A stretch of 64,000 nucleotides of DNA from Cylindrotheca closterium (Eukaryota > Bacillariophyta > Bacillariophyceae > Bacillariales > Bacillariaceae), in NCBI GenBank assembly GCA_933822405.4, contig CAKOGP040001725.1, forward strand, positions 248,001 through 312,000. The letters run 5' to 3'. The position numbers were made by a program, and so were the translations under genes. Under the pieces are notes generated by a model that was not told the origin of the DNA, did no database searches, and saw nothing but the letters and a program-made list of their open reading frames with translations. Every line of letters begins with the position of its first letter. The first letter of the stretch is position 1. This document shows positions 9,447 through 20,610 of this stretch, one piece after another.

Positions 9447-12400
9447 TCACTTCTTTGGTTTTGGAGGATTCAACAAAAATTCTTTCATCTGCTTTCTCAT
9501 TTGTATCAAATTTCCTCGACCGATCGAATATTCATGCTTCAATGTATGTAAGAAGTCTTTCATGTACTTTTCTTCCTCCTTCTTCTCTTCTTCGTTTTGA
9601 AGTTTGACATGTGCCACCATGTCAACCTTGGGAACAATCACTCTTGCTGATGTGGCATTGCCTTTCGAAACCGCAACATAGCACCCGTGCCTACTCTCTC
9701 CGTTCGATGAGGCAGGGCAAGTCTTTGGATCACCTTCGGCCTCCTCAATCTGTGCTCCAGGTAGACTCACTCGTGTGGTGCCCGGGCGATCAAGTTGGCG
9801 AGTAATCTCCTCACCGACAACTTTGAAGGAACCAAACTCTGCGTCCATTCCTGTGGACGAAAAGTACGTCCACTGAAGGTGCTTGTCAACGCATTGGTAA
9901 TACCAAGTGTCATTTTGTAACTGTAGGACTTGGTCCGCAGTCGACACTTGAATGTCATTGATGAACGAGTTCCCGAGAGCGTCGGTCGGCTGCAAAAAGG
10001 TCTCCAGCAGTGGACTGGTTTGGGCCTTCTGATGATAAAACCGCAGCATGTCGATCTCATGCCCATGGGACTTGATAATGTTTTCTGTCGCCAAATCCTT
10101 AACGGCTTCCGGCTGTCGAAAGTCAACATGCGGAATGTAGTCGGACTTGACCACAATGAGATTCAATGGAGTCTTGACAGTCGGTTTGATGACTTCCTTC
10201 AAGAGATCAGGGTCTTTTGGGTCTACTCGAATGATCCAAAGGAAGTCTTTTGTTGTCTGAGCCTCGAGTGCAAAGCAAAACCATCTCCAGACTGATACCA
10301 TGAGACGAGTATGCAACGACGTGTAGACAACGTGTACCACTCCAGTTGCTGATTCCCACTGACCAGTACATCCATTCTGCTTCTCACATTCTGCATCTCG
10401 CAAGGCACTTCTCATGATCTTCAATGTTGATGCCGAAACACCAAATTCATTATCTAAAAGGTGTAGCAACTCCTTATTTCTCGCTTCTTTGTTTGTGGCT
10501 TCTTCTGATCCGAGTAGAGGCGTTGATGCCTTCTGTGTTGATGCTGCATCTCCGTCAATGGTTTCCGGAATCAATGCTCTTGCAGCGACCAGTTTGGTTG
10601 AGCTCGGCAATTCATAACACCCGCCCTTATTGCTTGTTGTTGCGCATTTCTTCATATCCAACGGAATTTGGCTCTCTGGTAGTTTAGATCCCGGAAGACT
10701 GATTCTTGTCAGTCCCGGGCTGGACGAACAAGGTTGTCCATTCGCAATATGCTGGCTCAAAAAGCCAGAACCGAGGGTTTCTCCAACTGGAGAGAAGAAT
10801 TTCCACTCGATGTACTGCTCAGAACATTGAAAATACCACAGCCCTTCCAGCTCTGACGAGTTAGTGGAGGTTATTTGATGTGCAATCCAATGGTTTCGTT
10901 CAATCTCTGAATTCACCGAGCGATGCAAATCCTCAATAAAGTTTTTATTGACACTCTCTTCTGGACGTAGAAAAGTCTCAATCACTGTCCTACCCTGAGT
11001 CGCTTGCTGAACCGTTCTCACCAAATTTGGGTTGCCTCGTATTATAGAATCTTCTGTAATGTCAGCCACTGCTTCGGGGCTGCGAAAGTCGGCAGTTGGG
11101 GTCTCATCTGATTTCACCAATATCACGTTGGTTGGGTCTTTGAAATAGTACTTTAGTGGGTTTCCAACTGATTTCCGAAGGTCATCTGAAGTAACGTTTG
11201 ATCGAATAATCCATAGAAAAGCCGTGTTGGACTGCTGCAGAAGCGACTCGGCACAGAAATGACGCCATGTTACGATGGACGACGGATCATGAATCCATGT
11301 GTGAACAATATAGATAATTTTGCGAGCGTTGCCTTTCATGACCTGCTTCATTGCTGTTAACTTCGGTGGGAAAGCGCTGTAAACAAGTCGCAACTTGAAA
11401 ACGAAGCGCTGTTGTTGAGATTTTAATGCTGTCAAGTCGGCAGCAGACAATGGAGCACTTTGGCTCTTTTGACCTGGTAATAAAGCTCGAAAAGATGGTG
11501 CTTCACCTTCGAATTCAATGAAACATCCATTTTGCAGGCGATCAATAGAGCATCTCTTGCGAGTAATTGCTTTTGAAGTAATGACACTCGCAGGATAGCT
11601 GATTCTTGACGTTCCTGGCTGGTCCATGCACGTAGCATCATCGCTCTTCATGATCCTTAAGAATCCATTTTCTTCAACCTCTCCGTTGGGCGTATAGTAG
11701 CTCCTTTCAAGGTACTCCGGAACGCAGCGATAGTACCATATACTTGTATTACTCTTGGCTTCACCTCCACCGGGCAATGTCAAAGCTGAAACTTGCAGGT
11801 CATCAATAAATGTCCGCACCAAGCCTTCTTCTGGGCTGAGAAATGTCTCGATTAGGGTTCTCGTCTGAGAAGCCTTGTGGTAGTCCTTGACGACATCCAA
11901 GTTTCCATATATTAGTTTCTCCTCCGTTATGTCCGCGATTGCATCCAAGGAACGAAAATCATTGTGTGGCGCAGCAGTGGATTTTACAATAATGATGTTG
12001 TCAGCGAACGGACTCTCCTCAATCGGATGCAGGAGCGAATCAATTATACGATGATCTGTAAAATCTGCCACACGGACGATCCAAAGCAACTCATAGGACG
12101 ATTGTCGAGTAAGCGACGACAAACTGACACGTTCCCAAGTATATGCAAAATTGGGGTCGTATATCGAGGTGTATACAACATGGACCACTCGATGTTCATT
12201 CGCCCATCTTCCAAAGCATGTCTTTTCGTGTGTACACTTACTGTGCTCATTGTCATCCGACACTTCCTTTATGTTCTCAACAAGATGTGCTCGAACTGAT
12301 TTGATGTACTCTACGCGGATGTAAAAATAGGGATCGAGAAGAGACCATGCGACTTTGTTAAAGAACAAAGATTTGACGCCCCAGTCGAATTTTGAGATTT

Positions 12401-15400
12401 CTCCTCTTGCCACTCCTCGGGAAGCTGGCGACATAGCTCTTATTGCCATAACATCGTTCTCTTGATCTACGAGAGGGACCTCAACCCAACAACCTTGATG
12501 TGCATACCCGCTTACATTGTGAAGATTTGGGCACTCTGGCGCTTCTTCTTTCAATATGTTCAATTCTTTCATGAACTGAGGCTTCGACTTGGGTCGGGTC
12601 GCCCAGCTGAGTCCAGACTTGATGCATGTTCGTGTTAGTCCCTTGAGCAAACAACCTTTGTTCGACTTTTTCTCCCACGGTGAATAGAAGTGCCACTCCA
12701 AGTGGTTGCCAATACACAGCTGCACCCATCCCGCTGCAAGTTCGTCGGTCACAAAAAGCTCATCAACTTTGTCTTGCACGCTATTGATAAACGTCAAAGC
12801 GATCCCATCATCGGTGTCCAAGTTGGTTTCCACAAGAGTGTGGGTTTTGGATTCCGCATGGTATGATTGCACCAACTTGATATCTCCAACAAGAATGGAG
12901 TCCTTGTTGAACTCATCCATGGCTTCATCTTTGCGAAAGCCGCCATCATGAAATCCATCAACCCCAACATCTGACGCCACAACCACCACATTTTGAAGTT
13001 CCTTCACTGCATCTATTAGCCCCTCCTTCAATTCGGAACGGAGCTCGGGGTCGGTGCGAATTACCCATAAGAAGTTTTTGTTCGTCTGCTCCGACAATGA
13101 TGGAAGACAGAGTGCCCGAAACAACTTCAAGCGAGCTAGCCCAAGATGGAGCAATGCACCCTGTTGTTGCAGAAACCGACTGTAGACAACGTGCACAATA
13201 CCTCTTTTATTGGACCATAATTCTGGGGGCTTCAAAGATTTCGTTTGCTTCATTTTGAAATCCATCATTTTCAAAGAGATTCGATGCAAACCAAAGTCTG
13301 TTCTCAGCATTTGGAACCACCACTCTTGCACCTCTGTCGCATTGTAGATTCCTGGAATGCCCCCAAAGCCGCGATCGTTTTTATCTTTGCTCTTTATCAC
13401 TCGAGCTGCCTTGATGGAATCCTGAAACGGACCATAGCAGCCATTTGGAAACCATCCCTTTCCATCTACGCACGAAAGAGCAGCTGCGCCATCCAAGTCA
13501 CTCGAGGGGATATCCGTTCCAGGCAAGCTAATTCGCGTCGTTCCTGGGTGGTTCATACATTTCGTTTCGTCACGATCAGCAATGTAGACCACACCTGAAT
13601 CGACTTGGGTTGCTGCGGTTGTTGAACTCCACGCAACGTGGTCGACTCCGCATCGGTAGTACCACGCACCAAGGCCGTGCACCCCACCTCTCCTTTCATT
13701 GATTTCGGCTGCTGTAAGTTTTTGTAGTGTTGTAACGAACCGCAGTGACAAGCTATCTGTCGGTGCCAGATACGTCTCCAGCAGTGGTCGACGTTGAGCA
13801 CTGCGGTGAAAATATTCCAGTGTATTCAAGTCACCATATAACAATGTACTGTTATTGATGTCAGTCAAAGTTTGCTGGTGCCGAAAATCATATACGGGAC
13901 TAGAGGTTGCTTGGGCAACAATAACGTTCAATGTAATGCCGTGGATGGTATTGACTAGCTCTTCCGACAGCTTCGGATCGAGCGATATTCGAATAATCCA
14001 AAGAAATTTGGTCGTTGACTGGGACTCGAGAGATAGCCCGAAGTGCCTCCAGTGCAGATAATCGGAAGCGTCTCGTATCGACGTTTGGATCACATGAGTC
14101 ACTCCGTACTCGCTGTCCCACGCCGGATTGCACAGAAGACTGTCACTGCATTGTGACTCCCTGATGTGTGAGTGTAGCTCAGCTATTGTAGCTGGGTATA
14201 TGTTCATGGTGTCTCGAAGCACTCCACGCAAGTGTCCATCATTTGCGACGAGCTCTTCCAGTTCAAATGGGTCCATCTTGTGAGAAACTGGTTTTTCCAC
14301 CGACTCTGGAATAATGGCCCTGGCGGTGGATGTTTGATTGGATGATGCAGGAATATAACATCCACTTTGGATGCGACGAACAACTAACACTTGGCATTCG
14401 GGGACGGTTTTCTCTTCGCTGTAATAAGGAATTACGGCATCAGGGAGACTGACTCTAGTCGCCCCTGGGTTTTGAACACAGGCTTGATCATCTGATCCTG
14501 TAATTCTTAGAAATCCGCTGTCTGCGTCGTATCCTTCTGGTGTGAAAAAATCCCATTCAATATACCTAGAGTTGCATCGATAGTACCAACTTTTCGAGTC
14601 GTCCATCATTTCACTTTCCTTTACTTGTCGTGCTGTCGAGCTTTGTAAATCCTCGACGAAGGTCTTGCTCAAAGCATCAAATGCTTCGAGTGTCGTCTCC
14701 AGCAGAGTTCTATTTTGCACTGCTCGATAATAATCTTCTAGCATTTCCATATCTCCATATAGCAGAGTTTCTTCTGTGATGTCACCAATCGCTTGTCGGT
14801 TCCGGAATTCAATATTTGACGTTTGATCTGATTTCACCACAAGAACATTGAGCGGACTCTTCCCCACAATCTTGCTAGTTAGCAGCTCTTCTATTTCTTC
14901 CGACTCTTCCAACTCCTGCAACCGAATGATCCACAAGAACTCGTATGTAGTTTGGGACTCTAGTGAATCAAAGCTAAAGTGGTCAAGAACATGGGCACTC
15001 ATCTCCGAGTCCACTGAAGTCTGGATGATATGTACAATATCATATTTGTTCTTCCACATACTGGAGTGGTACAAGATTTGTTTCAGCTTCTTCTTGATAC
15101 CTTCCGAGCAGGAGTGATCCTTCCGACACTGGCCCTTCAAATTTTCTTCCACCACCACCCCTAGATGATCTGTCAAGTATTGATGGGCCCTGTGCATGCT
15201 TGTTGGTGATATACCAAACGACGATTCCAGCAGTGGCCACTGGGTACGGTCGATTTCCACCTGTTCTTTGGTCCATTTATCTTCAGCAGTTAGAACCCTT
15301 GCCATTCCTGTCGATGTCGGTGTTCTCGCTCTAATCGCTAACATGTCGACGTCGGGAAGCTGCTCCCAGCAACCAAGATAGGGCTTTTTGAAGACCTCGC

Positions 15401-16502
15401 AGCTTTTCGTATCTTGTTTGATCAAATGATGGGCCTCCGTGAAGCTTGGGGCAGAATTGGCCATGGTTGCCCAGCTTAGTCCAGCAGTCACGCATATATG
15501 GGTTGATCCAAATGTGAGAGCTCCTCCCGTCGTCGACTCGTCCCAAGGAGCATAGTATTGCCATTCCACATGCCGACCGACACAATAGTTTAACCACGCT
15601 CTTTTGTTTGTAATGGGTTTGAAACGCTTGGAAACAGCCTGTTGCAGTGTCTCGATAAAATTAAGCCCAAGACCATCATCCATATCCAAGTTTGTTTCCA
15701 CAATTGTATTCTCTCTGCCGGTTCGATGATAGGATTGCACCAAATGCAGCTTTCCAAAGATCACAGAGTCTTCTGTTACATCGTCAATCGCACCTTTGTC
15801 ACGAAACCCGCCATCGAGGGACCCCTTTTTGACGTCGTTGGATCCAACGACAACAACATTTATCATCCCGTGCAGCTCGTCGATCAGTCGCCCCTTCAAG
15901 GTTGGATGCAAATCTGGGTCCGTTCGAATAATCCAAAGAAATTGCTGATTTGTTTGTTGTTTCATAGTCGGCAGACATATTGATTTGAATAGTTCGAGTC
16001 TGGCCAAACCCAGTTCCACCAGGTTTGGTTGATACTGCATGAATCGACTGTAGACGACATGAATGATCCCCAGATCATTAGACCAACTGTGTATTGATGC
16101 TTCCCTTATTATATGCCATTCTTTCACGGGCTGTATATATATGTATTGCCCATTGTCGAGTCGTAAAGCGGCTCTTTTTGTGCTTTTTATTATCGCATCA
16201 TCTCCAACTCGACTGTGTGTCTTGGCAGGTTTATTCGGTTTCTGATTCTTGATAGCTTGGTGTGGTCCGTTCCCATATGCTGACCTTGAATTCAAGTTGA
16301 CACCATCATCATCATATCTGGATTTGTGTTTCGATCGAAAGTAGGAGTGCTGCGATTTTGATTGTTGCACAAAGGGAGGTCCGATTAGAAATGGAAGGAG
16401 CGTGAATATGATAACTCCAAAGGATATAAACTTTGTGAATCCTCGGAAGAATATGTGTCGCCTAGACTGCCTTTGAATAACATTGTGATGCTTCACAATC
16501 AT
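9447..16502 (-). CDS. Giant type II membrane protein with seven rhamnosyltransferase-like modules
   Basis: 2351 residues without an intron. A basic N-terminus is followed by one hydrophobic anchor (about 26-44), typical of a Golgi type II enzyme. Then come seven related modules starting at about residues 147, 489, 802, 1102, 1439, 1729 and 2055. Each opens H-V-(V/I)-(Y/Q)-(S/T), then has QT-x(4)-FLWIIR, a D-F-R element and a late GxTR(V/I)SLP or related end. They resemble the putative rhamnosyltransferase family PF11316. Modules 1 and 4 are longer (VYSRF start, LARL-LF) and keep the acidic motif LDMDDG (272-277) and LDTDDG (1228-1233). The other five have LEAFDA, LAPTDS, LSPEEG, LRPEES and LQPTDA at that place. 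Probable role: building or binding a cell-wall or secreted polysaccharide. Substrate unknown. Confidence 0.8.
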   Translation of the reverse strand: MIVKHHNVIQRQSRRHIFFRGFTKFISFGVIIFTLLPFLIGPPFVQQSKSQHSYFRSKHKSRYDDDGVNLNSRSAYGNGPHQAIKNQKPNKPAKTHSRVGDDAIIKSTKRAALRLDNGQYIYIQPVKEWHIIREASIHSWSNDLGIIHVVYSRFMQYQPNLVELGLARLELFKSICLPTMKQQTNQQFLWIIRTDPDLHPTLKGRLIDELHGMINVVVVGSNDVKKGSLDGGFRDKGAIDDVTEDSVIFGKLHLVQSYHRTGRENTIVETNLDMDDGLGLNFIETLQQAVSKRFKPITNKRAWLNYCVGRHVEWQYYAPWDESTTGGALTFGSTHICVTAGLSWATMANSAPSFTEAHHLIKQDTKSCEVFKKPYLGCWEQLPDVDMLAIRARTPTSTGMARVLTAEDKWTKEQVEIDRTQWPLLESSFGISPTSMHRAHQYLTDHLGVVVEENLKGQCRKDHSCSEGIKKKLKQILYHSSMWKNKYDIVHIIQTSVDSEMSAHVLDHFSFDSLESQTTYEFLWIIRLQELEESEEIEELLTSKIVGKSPLNVLVVKSDQTSNIEFRNRQAIGDITEETLLYGDMEMLEDYYRAVQNRTLLETTLEAFDALSKTFVEDLQSSTARQVKESEMMDDSKSWYYRCNSRYIEWDFFTPEGYDADSGFLRITGSDDQACVQNPGATRVSLPDAVIPYYSEEKTVPECQVLVVRRIQSGCYIPASSNQTSTARAIIPESVEKPVSHKMDPFELEELVANDGHLRGVLRDTMNIYPATIAELHSHIRESQCSDSLLCNPAWDSEYGVTHVIQTSIRDASDYLHWRHFGLSLESQSTTKFLWIIRISLDPKLSEELVNTIHGITLNVIVAQATSSPVYDFRHQQTLTDINNSTLLYGDLNTLEYFHRSAQRRPLLETYLAPTDSLSLRFVTTLQKLTAAEINERRGGVHGLGAWYYRCGVDHVAWSSTTAATQVDSGVVYIADRDETKCMNHPGTTRISLPGTDIPSSDLDGAAALSCVDGKGWFPNGCYGPFQDSIKAARVIKSKDKNDRGFGGIPGIYNATEVQEWWFQMLRTDFGLHRISLKMMDFKMKQTKSLKPPELWSNKRGIVHVVYSRFLQQQGALLHLGLARLKLFRALCLPSLSEQTNKNFLWVIRTDPELRSELKEGLIDAVKELQNVVVVASDVGVDGFHDGGFRKDEAMDEFNKDSILVGDIKLVQSYHAESKTHTLVETNLDTDDGIALTFINSVQDKVDELFVTDELAAGWVQLCIGNHLEWHFYSPWEKKSNKGCLLKGLTRTCIKSGLSWATRPKSKPQFMKELNILKEEAPECPNLHNVSGYAHQGCWVEVPLVDQENDVMAIRAMSPASRGVARGEISKFDWGVKSLFFNKVAWSLLDPYFYIRVEYIKSVRAHLVENIKEVSDDNEHSKCTHEKTCFGRWANEHRVVHVVYTSIYDPNFAYTWERVSLSSLTRQSSYELLWIVRVADFTDHRIIDSLLHPIEESPFADNIIIVKSTAAPHNDFRSLDAIADITEEKLIYGNLDVVKDYHKASQTRTLIETFLSPEEGLVRTFIDDLQVSALTLPGGGEAKSNTSIWYYRCVPEYLERSYYTPNGEVEENGFLRIMKSDDATCMDQPGTSRISYPASVITSKAITRKRCSIDRLQNGCFIEFEGEAPSFRALLPGQKSQSAPLSAADLTALKSQQQRFVFKLRLVYSAFPPKLTAMKQVMKGNARKIIYIVHTWIHDPSSIVTWRHFCAESLLQQSNTAFLWIIRSNVTSDDLRKSVGNPLKYYFKDPTNVILVKSDETPTADFRSPEAVADITEDSIIRGNPNLVRTVQQATQGRTVIETFLRPEESVNKNFIEDLHRSVNSEIERNHWIAHQITSTNSSELEGLWYFQCSEQYIEWKFFSPVGETLGSGFLSQHIANGQPCSSSPGLTRISLPGSKLPESQIPLDMKKCATTSNKGGCYELPSSTKLVAARALIPETIDGDAASTQKASTPLLGSEEATNKEARNKELLHLLDNEFGVSASTLKIMRSALRDAECEKQNGCTGQWESATGVVHVVYTSLHTRLMVSVWRWFCFALEAQTTKDFLWIIRVDPKDPDLLKEVIKPTVKTPLNLIVVKSDYIPHVDFRQPEAVKDLATENIIKSHGHEIDMLRFYHQKAQTSPLLETFLQPTDALGNSFINDIQVSTADQVLQLQNDTWYYQCVDKHLQWTYFSSTGMDAEFGSFKVVGEEITRQLDRPGTTRVSLPGAQIEEAEGDPKTCPASSNGESRHGCYVAVSKGNATSARVIVPKVDMVAHVKLQNEEEKKEEEKYMKDFLHTLKHEYSIGRGNLIQMRKQMKEFLLNPPKPKK

Positions 16503-17407
16503 CCTCGTCGCGACGATTGCTGTTTGTTCAACAGCTATAGAGAAATATTGTTTTCAATACAGTATGTTATTGTGATGATACGATGACATATCGAAGGTTC
16601 GTACCGCGTAATATTTATGTCTGAACCTGACATTGACATTAAATCAGTACCCATCAAACTTAGCCTTAAGAAAGTACCTATTGAGTCGCAGTAATCGACC
16701 TCGACTGGCGGTGAAGTCACGTCAGGGATACCCCGCAAAAGTCGTTTTGCTGCATATTTTCATGTGTTCGTGTTCGTGGCCAACGGAGTTTCACGCGGTT
16801 TAAATGTCAATACGAGATACCGGTCAGTACATATGTATTATTTCACTTTCTATACATTGGGGCTACCTCTGCACTTCTGTTTTTGGTTCAGAAGAACTTC
16901 TGGGGATCTCCCGTCCCAAACCATTTTTTGATTGAATGACTACTCTGACTTCCCTACCGATTGGATTTTTTAAATGCAACGCCCATCAATACCGGTATGG
17001 ATCAGGAACCAAGACTTCGGGTATTGCTGTCCAATAACCAAGGGTATACAACTAAAGCGCTGGAGAAAGTCGGATGTTCTAAGAAATGACAAGATTTTGC
17101 GAGCAATGCAATGCTGCTATGTGTGTACTGGTACCTACATGAAGAATTGGGGGAGAATGACTAGATCGAATGGTAATCAAACGAATCAACATTTTGTTTT
17201 CGACACATTTAGTCGAGTGGGTCCTAATCCGGCGGGCTCACTTTCATTTCATTTCATTCAGAAATATTGATGATGACTGCGACCCTCACTATAAATTTTA
17301 TTGTACCGGTATGCATGCGCACTATATTGAGAAAGAATAATAATAGCATCAACAGAACTTTTGAATTGAATCTTTTCTTTTGCACCCGACGATAGACCTC
17401 AATCATC
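16503..17407. other. 905-bp divergent intergenic region
   Basis: No gene seen. It holds two exact TACCGGTA palindromes (16990-16997, 17304-17311) and one near copy (TACCGGTC, 16818-16825). It should contain the promoters of the seven-module protein (leftward) and the first LRR/coiled-coil gene (rightward). Confidence 0.5.
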
Positions 17408-18709
17408 ATGGAGAACGTATTTATCTACAGAGGAGGCTACCAAGAAGTCCCCAGACACGTCACTCGTGTTTACATTGATCCTTCCGTTGATGAGATAAAG
17501 AACAAGGCATTCAAGGGTTGTAAGGAGTTGCGCGAGGTAGTCTTTGCCAAAGATGGCCGTCTCGAAGTGATTGGATCCTTTGCTTTTATGGGATGTGAAT
17601 CTCTTGAGTTGATTGAGCTTCCCAAGACTACCAAACGAATCTTATGTGGCGCCTTTATCAATTGTTCGTCAGCAAAACTGTTGATTCTGAATCATGGACT
17701 CCAAGAAATTGGATTAAGCTCCTTCCGGGGATGCCGAGGGTTGAAATATGCGCTTGTCCCGAGAACCGTAGATCACATGGCAGCAAGAGCTTTTTTCGAG
17801 TGTACTGGACTTGAGCAAGTCGCGATAGAAAAAGGACTAACTAAGATACACGAATCCACTTTCGAACGTTGTACCGCCTTGAAAATGATTGGACTTCCCC
17901 CATCTGTGACAAGGATTGGGTCTAATGCAATTCCCAGAGAAACAAAACAAGAGCGGAAGCATTGGGTGTGGGCTGTATCTCAAGTAAGCGTCTCTATCCT
18001 CAAGATGAATACAAACTCTGGCAATTGCCTATCCAGCCAAAATGATGACACCGCAAACCTGAAGGAGGCCCCGGTACCTGTCTCACCAAGGCAGCCTTCT
18101 CAAGATTCTACAGCTTCGACTTTGTCAGCTTCTAAAAGCTTGACTTTATCACAGGAGGATGATCATGCCGAGATGGTGAATGCAACAGCAAGTGGTAATC
18201 TTGTAATCTCACGAGAAGAATGGGACGATGTGAACAACAGGCTAGAGGTAGCTGAGGAAAATGTGAAGGTTTTGAAAGCACAGCTTAATACCGTTCCGAC
18301 ACAAGCCAAGGAGTCATTATCGGATGCACTATGTCAAAAGGTCAATGCTTTGGAGCAGAAATTGAATGCCAGCGTGACACGATTCGACAACGACAAAGAG
18401 TCATTGCAATCAGAACTTAAGACTGCCATCACTTCACTGCACCAGACTACGACAGAGCGAGACGAGCTAAAAGAAGAAATCGCTACAATGAAGCAATGTC
18501 TGGAGGCATTGAAAAAAGGATTTGACTTGCTGATTGAAAAAGACCAAGTGAAGCATAAGGAAATCGGTCAAGACACTAGTTATCAAAGTGAACAAACCAA
18601 AAAGAGATCCCGCCATGATTGGGAGGACTCACCTGTTGAGTCTCTGGGAGTCATGGGAAGCATTAAAAAGAGGATATTGACTTGGTCTCAGCAGAACCAT
18701 CAGGAGTAG
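17408..18709 (+). CDS. BspA-type LRR (LRR_5) protein with coiled coil, copy 1
   Basis: 433 residues. Residues 1 to about 180 are six or so LRR_5 repeats of about 23 residues, with the pattern I-x-x-x-AF-x-GC-x-x-L-x-x-(V/I)-x-(L/F). A Ser/Thr-rich linker follows (about 205-255), then a coiled coil (about 265-385). The C-terminus has a basic cluster KKRSR and then VMGSIKKRILTW. There is no signal peptide or membrane segment, so it is probably nuclear or cytosolic. LRR_5 domains bind proteins; the partner is unknown. The next gene is a tandem paralogue, and a third relative with the same order of parts lies at 31457-33706. Start chosen at ATG 17408, where the paralogue also starts. Confidence 0.75.
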   Translation: MENVFIYRGGYQEVPRHVTRVYIDPSVDEIKNKAFKGCKELREVVFAKDGRLEVIGSFAFMGCESLELIELPKTTKRILCGAFINCSSAKLLILNHGLQEIGLSSFRGCRGLKYALVPRTVDHMAARAFFECTGLEQVAIEKGLTKIHESTFERCTALKMIGLPPSVTRIGSNAIPRETKQERKHWVWAVSQVSVSILKMNTNSGNCLSSQNDDTANLKEAPVPVSPRQPSQDSTASTLSASKSLTLSQEDDHAEMVNATASGNLVISREEWDDVNNRLEVAEENVKVLKAQLNTVPTQAKESLSDALCQKVNALEQKLNASVTRFDNDKESLQSELKTAITSLHQTTTERDELKEEIATMKQCLEALKKGFDLLIEKDQVKHKEIGQDTSYQSEQTKKRSRHDWEDSPVESLGVMGSIKKRILTWSQQNHQE

Positions 18710-19007
18710 AGATGAGGCATAATATATATAATAAGGGTATACCTAAGCAAACTGTCGACCATTTTCAATATATTCAATATTATTCTTCCAAGATACTGCA
18801 TATATATCCTTTCACGTGCGTGATTATTGATTGACGATGGATCCAACGCCACAAATAACGGTCCGACATGTCCTACATACAAAAAAGGTGACACCTCCTT
18901 CGTGTCCGAGTTCTTTTTTTCGAGAATTCCGTAGATTTGAAATTGAAGTTCAACGCGGAATGCAAAAGAAAACCAAAACTGCATTGCTTTATTTGCATCA
19001 TAGAACC

Positions 19008-20252
19008 ATGACACCGCTCGACAACAGCGTCTTTGTTTACAAGGGAGGTAACCAAAAGGTTCCCAAGAACATTTTTCGTGCCACCATTGATGCTTCTGCC
19101 CGGATCATTCCAAGTATGGCGTTCAAAGGATGCAAACTATTGACTCACGTTTCGTTTCAAAATGGCTTGGAAGAAATCCAGAGCTTTGCCTTTTTGGATT
19201 GCGTCTCACTGGTAGAGATTAAACTTGCAAAGACCACCAAAATTGTTCGATGCGGTGCCTTTGCCAATTGTGTCGCCGCTCGTTTTGTCTCTCTCAATGA
19301 AGGATTGATGGAACTTCATACCAGCAGTTTCAAGGGTTGTTCTATGGTGCAGTATCTTTGCTTGCCGTCCACTTTGGAGCTACTAGGAAAGTGGGCGTTC
19401 GCCGAATGCCAAAATCTAAAGGAAGTGGCCATTCATGAGGGTCTCACCAAAATTGACGACTGGGTCTTTGAGCATTGCAACAACTTGCAAGTCATTGGTA
19501 TCCCAAATTCGGTCAAGATCATTGGTCGCAAGGCGATTCCAAACACTTGCCTTATTCAAGAACGAGAAAATGCAGGAATTGTTTGGCAACATGTATTTCA
19601 TTGTATTGAAGAATTGGAGCGATTGGATCGCCCCCAAGAGGGTGCTTCGGAAGAAGGGGCAGCAGCAACTGCCCTTCTTCCCACCAATGCTGCTGCTGCT
19701 ACTACTAGTAGTAGTACCTATGATTTGGCAGCGGCCAAGAAGGAAATTCAAGGATTAAATACTGACATTCTCGAGATCCTTGATTCCAACCGCAAGCTAC
19801 AGGCCCGGACGGCAATGCTATCCAAGGGTCACGAATCGCTGAAATCTGACCTCAACGCAATGAAGAGACAACATGACGCTACTGTCGAAGAACTCTGGCA
19901 AGCCAGCCAAGACCGTGACGACCTCAAGCAACAAGTTGCAGCCATGCAAGAGTGCCTATACGTATTGAAAGATGGTGTCGAATTGCTGGCCAAGCAGCAA
20001 AGTCTGCAAAAAACGACCGACGTGTTGCCACCAATGATGATTGGAGTGGAAGAGACGTCATCGTCTTCTTCTTCCTTGGACACTCCTACCACCAAGAAAA
20101 GATCTCGTTCTGAATGTGATGAAACGCTACAACAAGTCGATTCGAATGTCATGGGCGGCATCAAGAGAATCTTTCGAGGAATCATTCCTTGGTCGGCTGA
20201 ACCAAAAGCCAAGAAGCAAGATATTGGGGTTGGGAAGAAAGAAGACCTGTGA
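19008..20252 (+). CDS. BspA-type LRR (LRR_5) protein with coiled coil, copy 2
   Basis: 414 residues from ATG 19008. The frame is open further upstream, with another ATG at 18837 that would add 57 residues. I prefer 19008 because its MTPLDNSVFVYKGGNQKVP aligns with the start of the upstream paralogue (ENVFIYRGGYQEVP). LRR_5 repeats span about residues 8-185, an Ala/Thr-rich linker about 205-235, and a coiled coil about 238-325. The tail again holds KKRSR, then VMGGIKRIFRGIIPW. No membrane segment. The pair probably arose by tandem duplication; only the LRR fold and the end motif stay well conserved. Molecular role unknown. Confidence 0.75.
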   Translation: MTPLDNSVFVYKGGNQKVPKNIFRATIDASARIIPSMAFKGCKLLTHVSFQNGLEEIQSFAFLDCVSLVEIKLAKTTKIVRCGAFANCVAARFVSLNEGLMELHTSSFKGCSMVQYLCLPSTLELLGKWAFAECQNLKEVAIHEGLTKIDDWVFEHCNNLQVIGIPNSVKIIGRKAIPNTCLIQERENAGIVWQHVFHCIEELERLDRPQEGASEEGAAATALLPTNAAAATTSSSTYDLAAAKKEIQGLNTDILEILDSNRKLQARTAMLSKGHESLKSDLNAMKRQHDATVEELWQASQDRDDLKQQVAAMQECLYVLKDGVELLAKQQSLQKTTDVLPPMMIGVEETSSSSSSLDTPTTKKRSRSECDETLQQVDSNVMGGIKRIFRGIIPWSAEPKAKKQDIGVGKKEDL

Positions 20253-20610
20253 TGTGTTGGATTTTCCAAACTTTAGCATGACATCGTAGCGCACTGTATC
20301 ATACCAGTCAATGTATACAAAAATGATAACAAATAGACTATAGTATTTGTAAACAATAGCTTTGTAAAATGACATGGATAGTTTCGGTTCCACGTACATG
20401 TGTATGGACTCACGATTGGCAAGTACAAAATAAGGCCAAGTCTCCTCAGCATGGAGTGGATGAAGAGACATAATGGCTCAATTTCCAATCCGCCAGACCC
20501 TTCTGCCTTTATTCCATCTCGCCGAAGCTTCTTATGTGGCGTATGCGGCAGTCATGATGATTGCTGGTTCAAGAGATATGAATAAGCATCATCGTCACGC
20601 ACGTTAGCAA

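Noticed and set aside
16974..17270. Plus-strand ORF of 98 codons
   Set aside because: No domain, lies in a promoter region and contains a TACCGGTA site.
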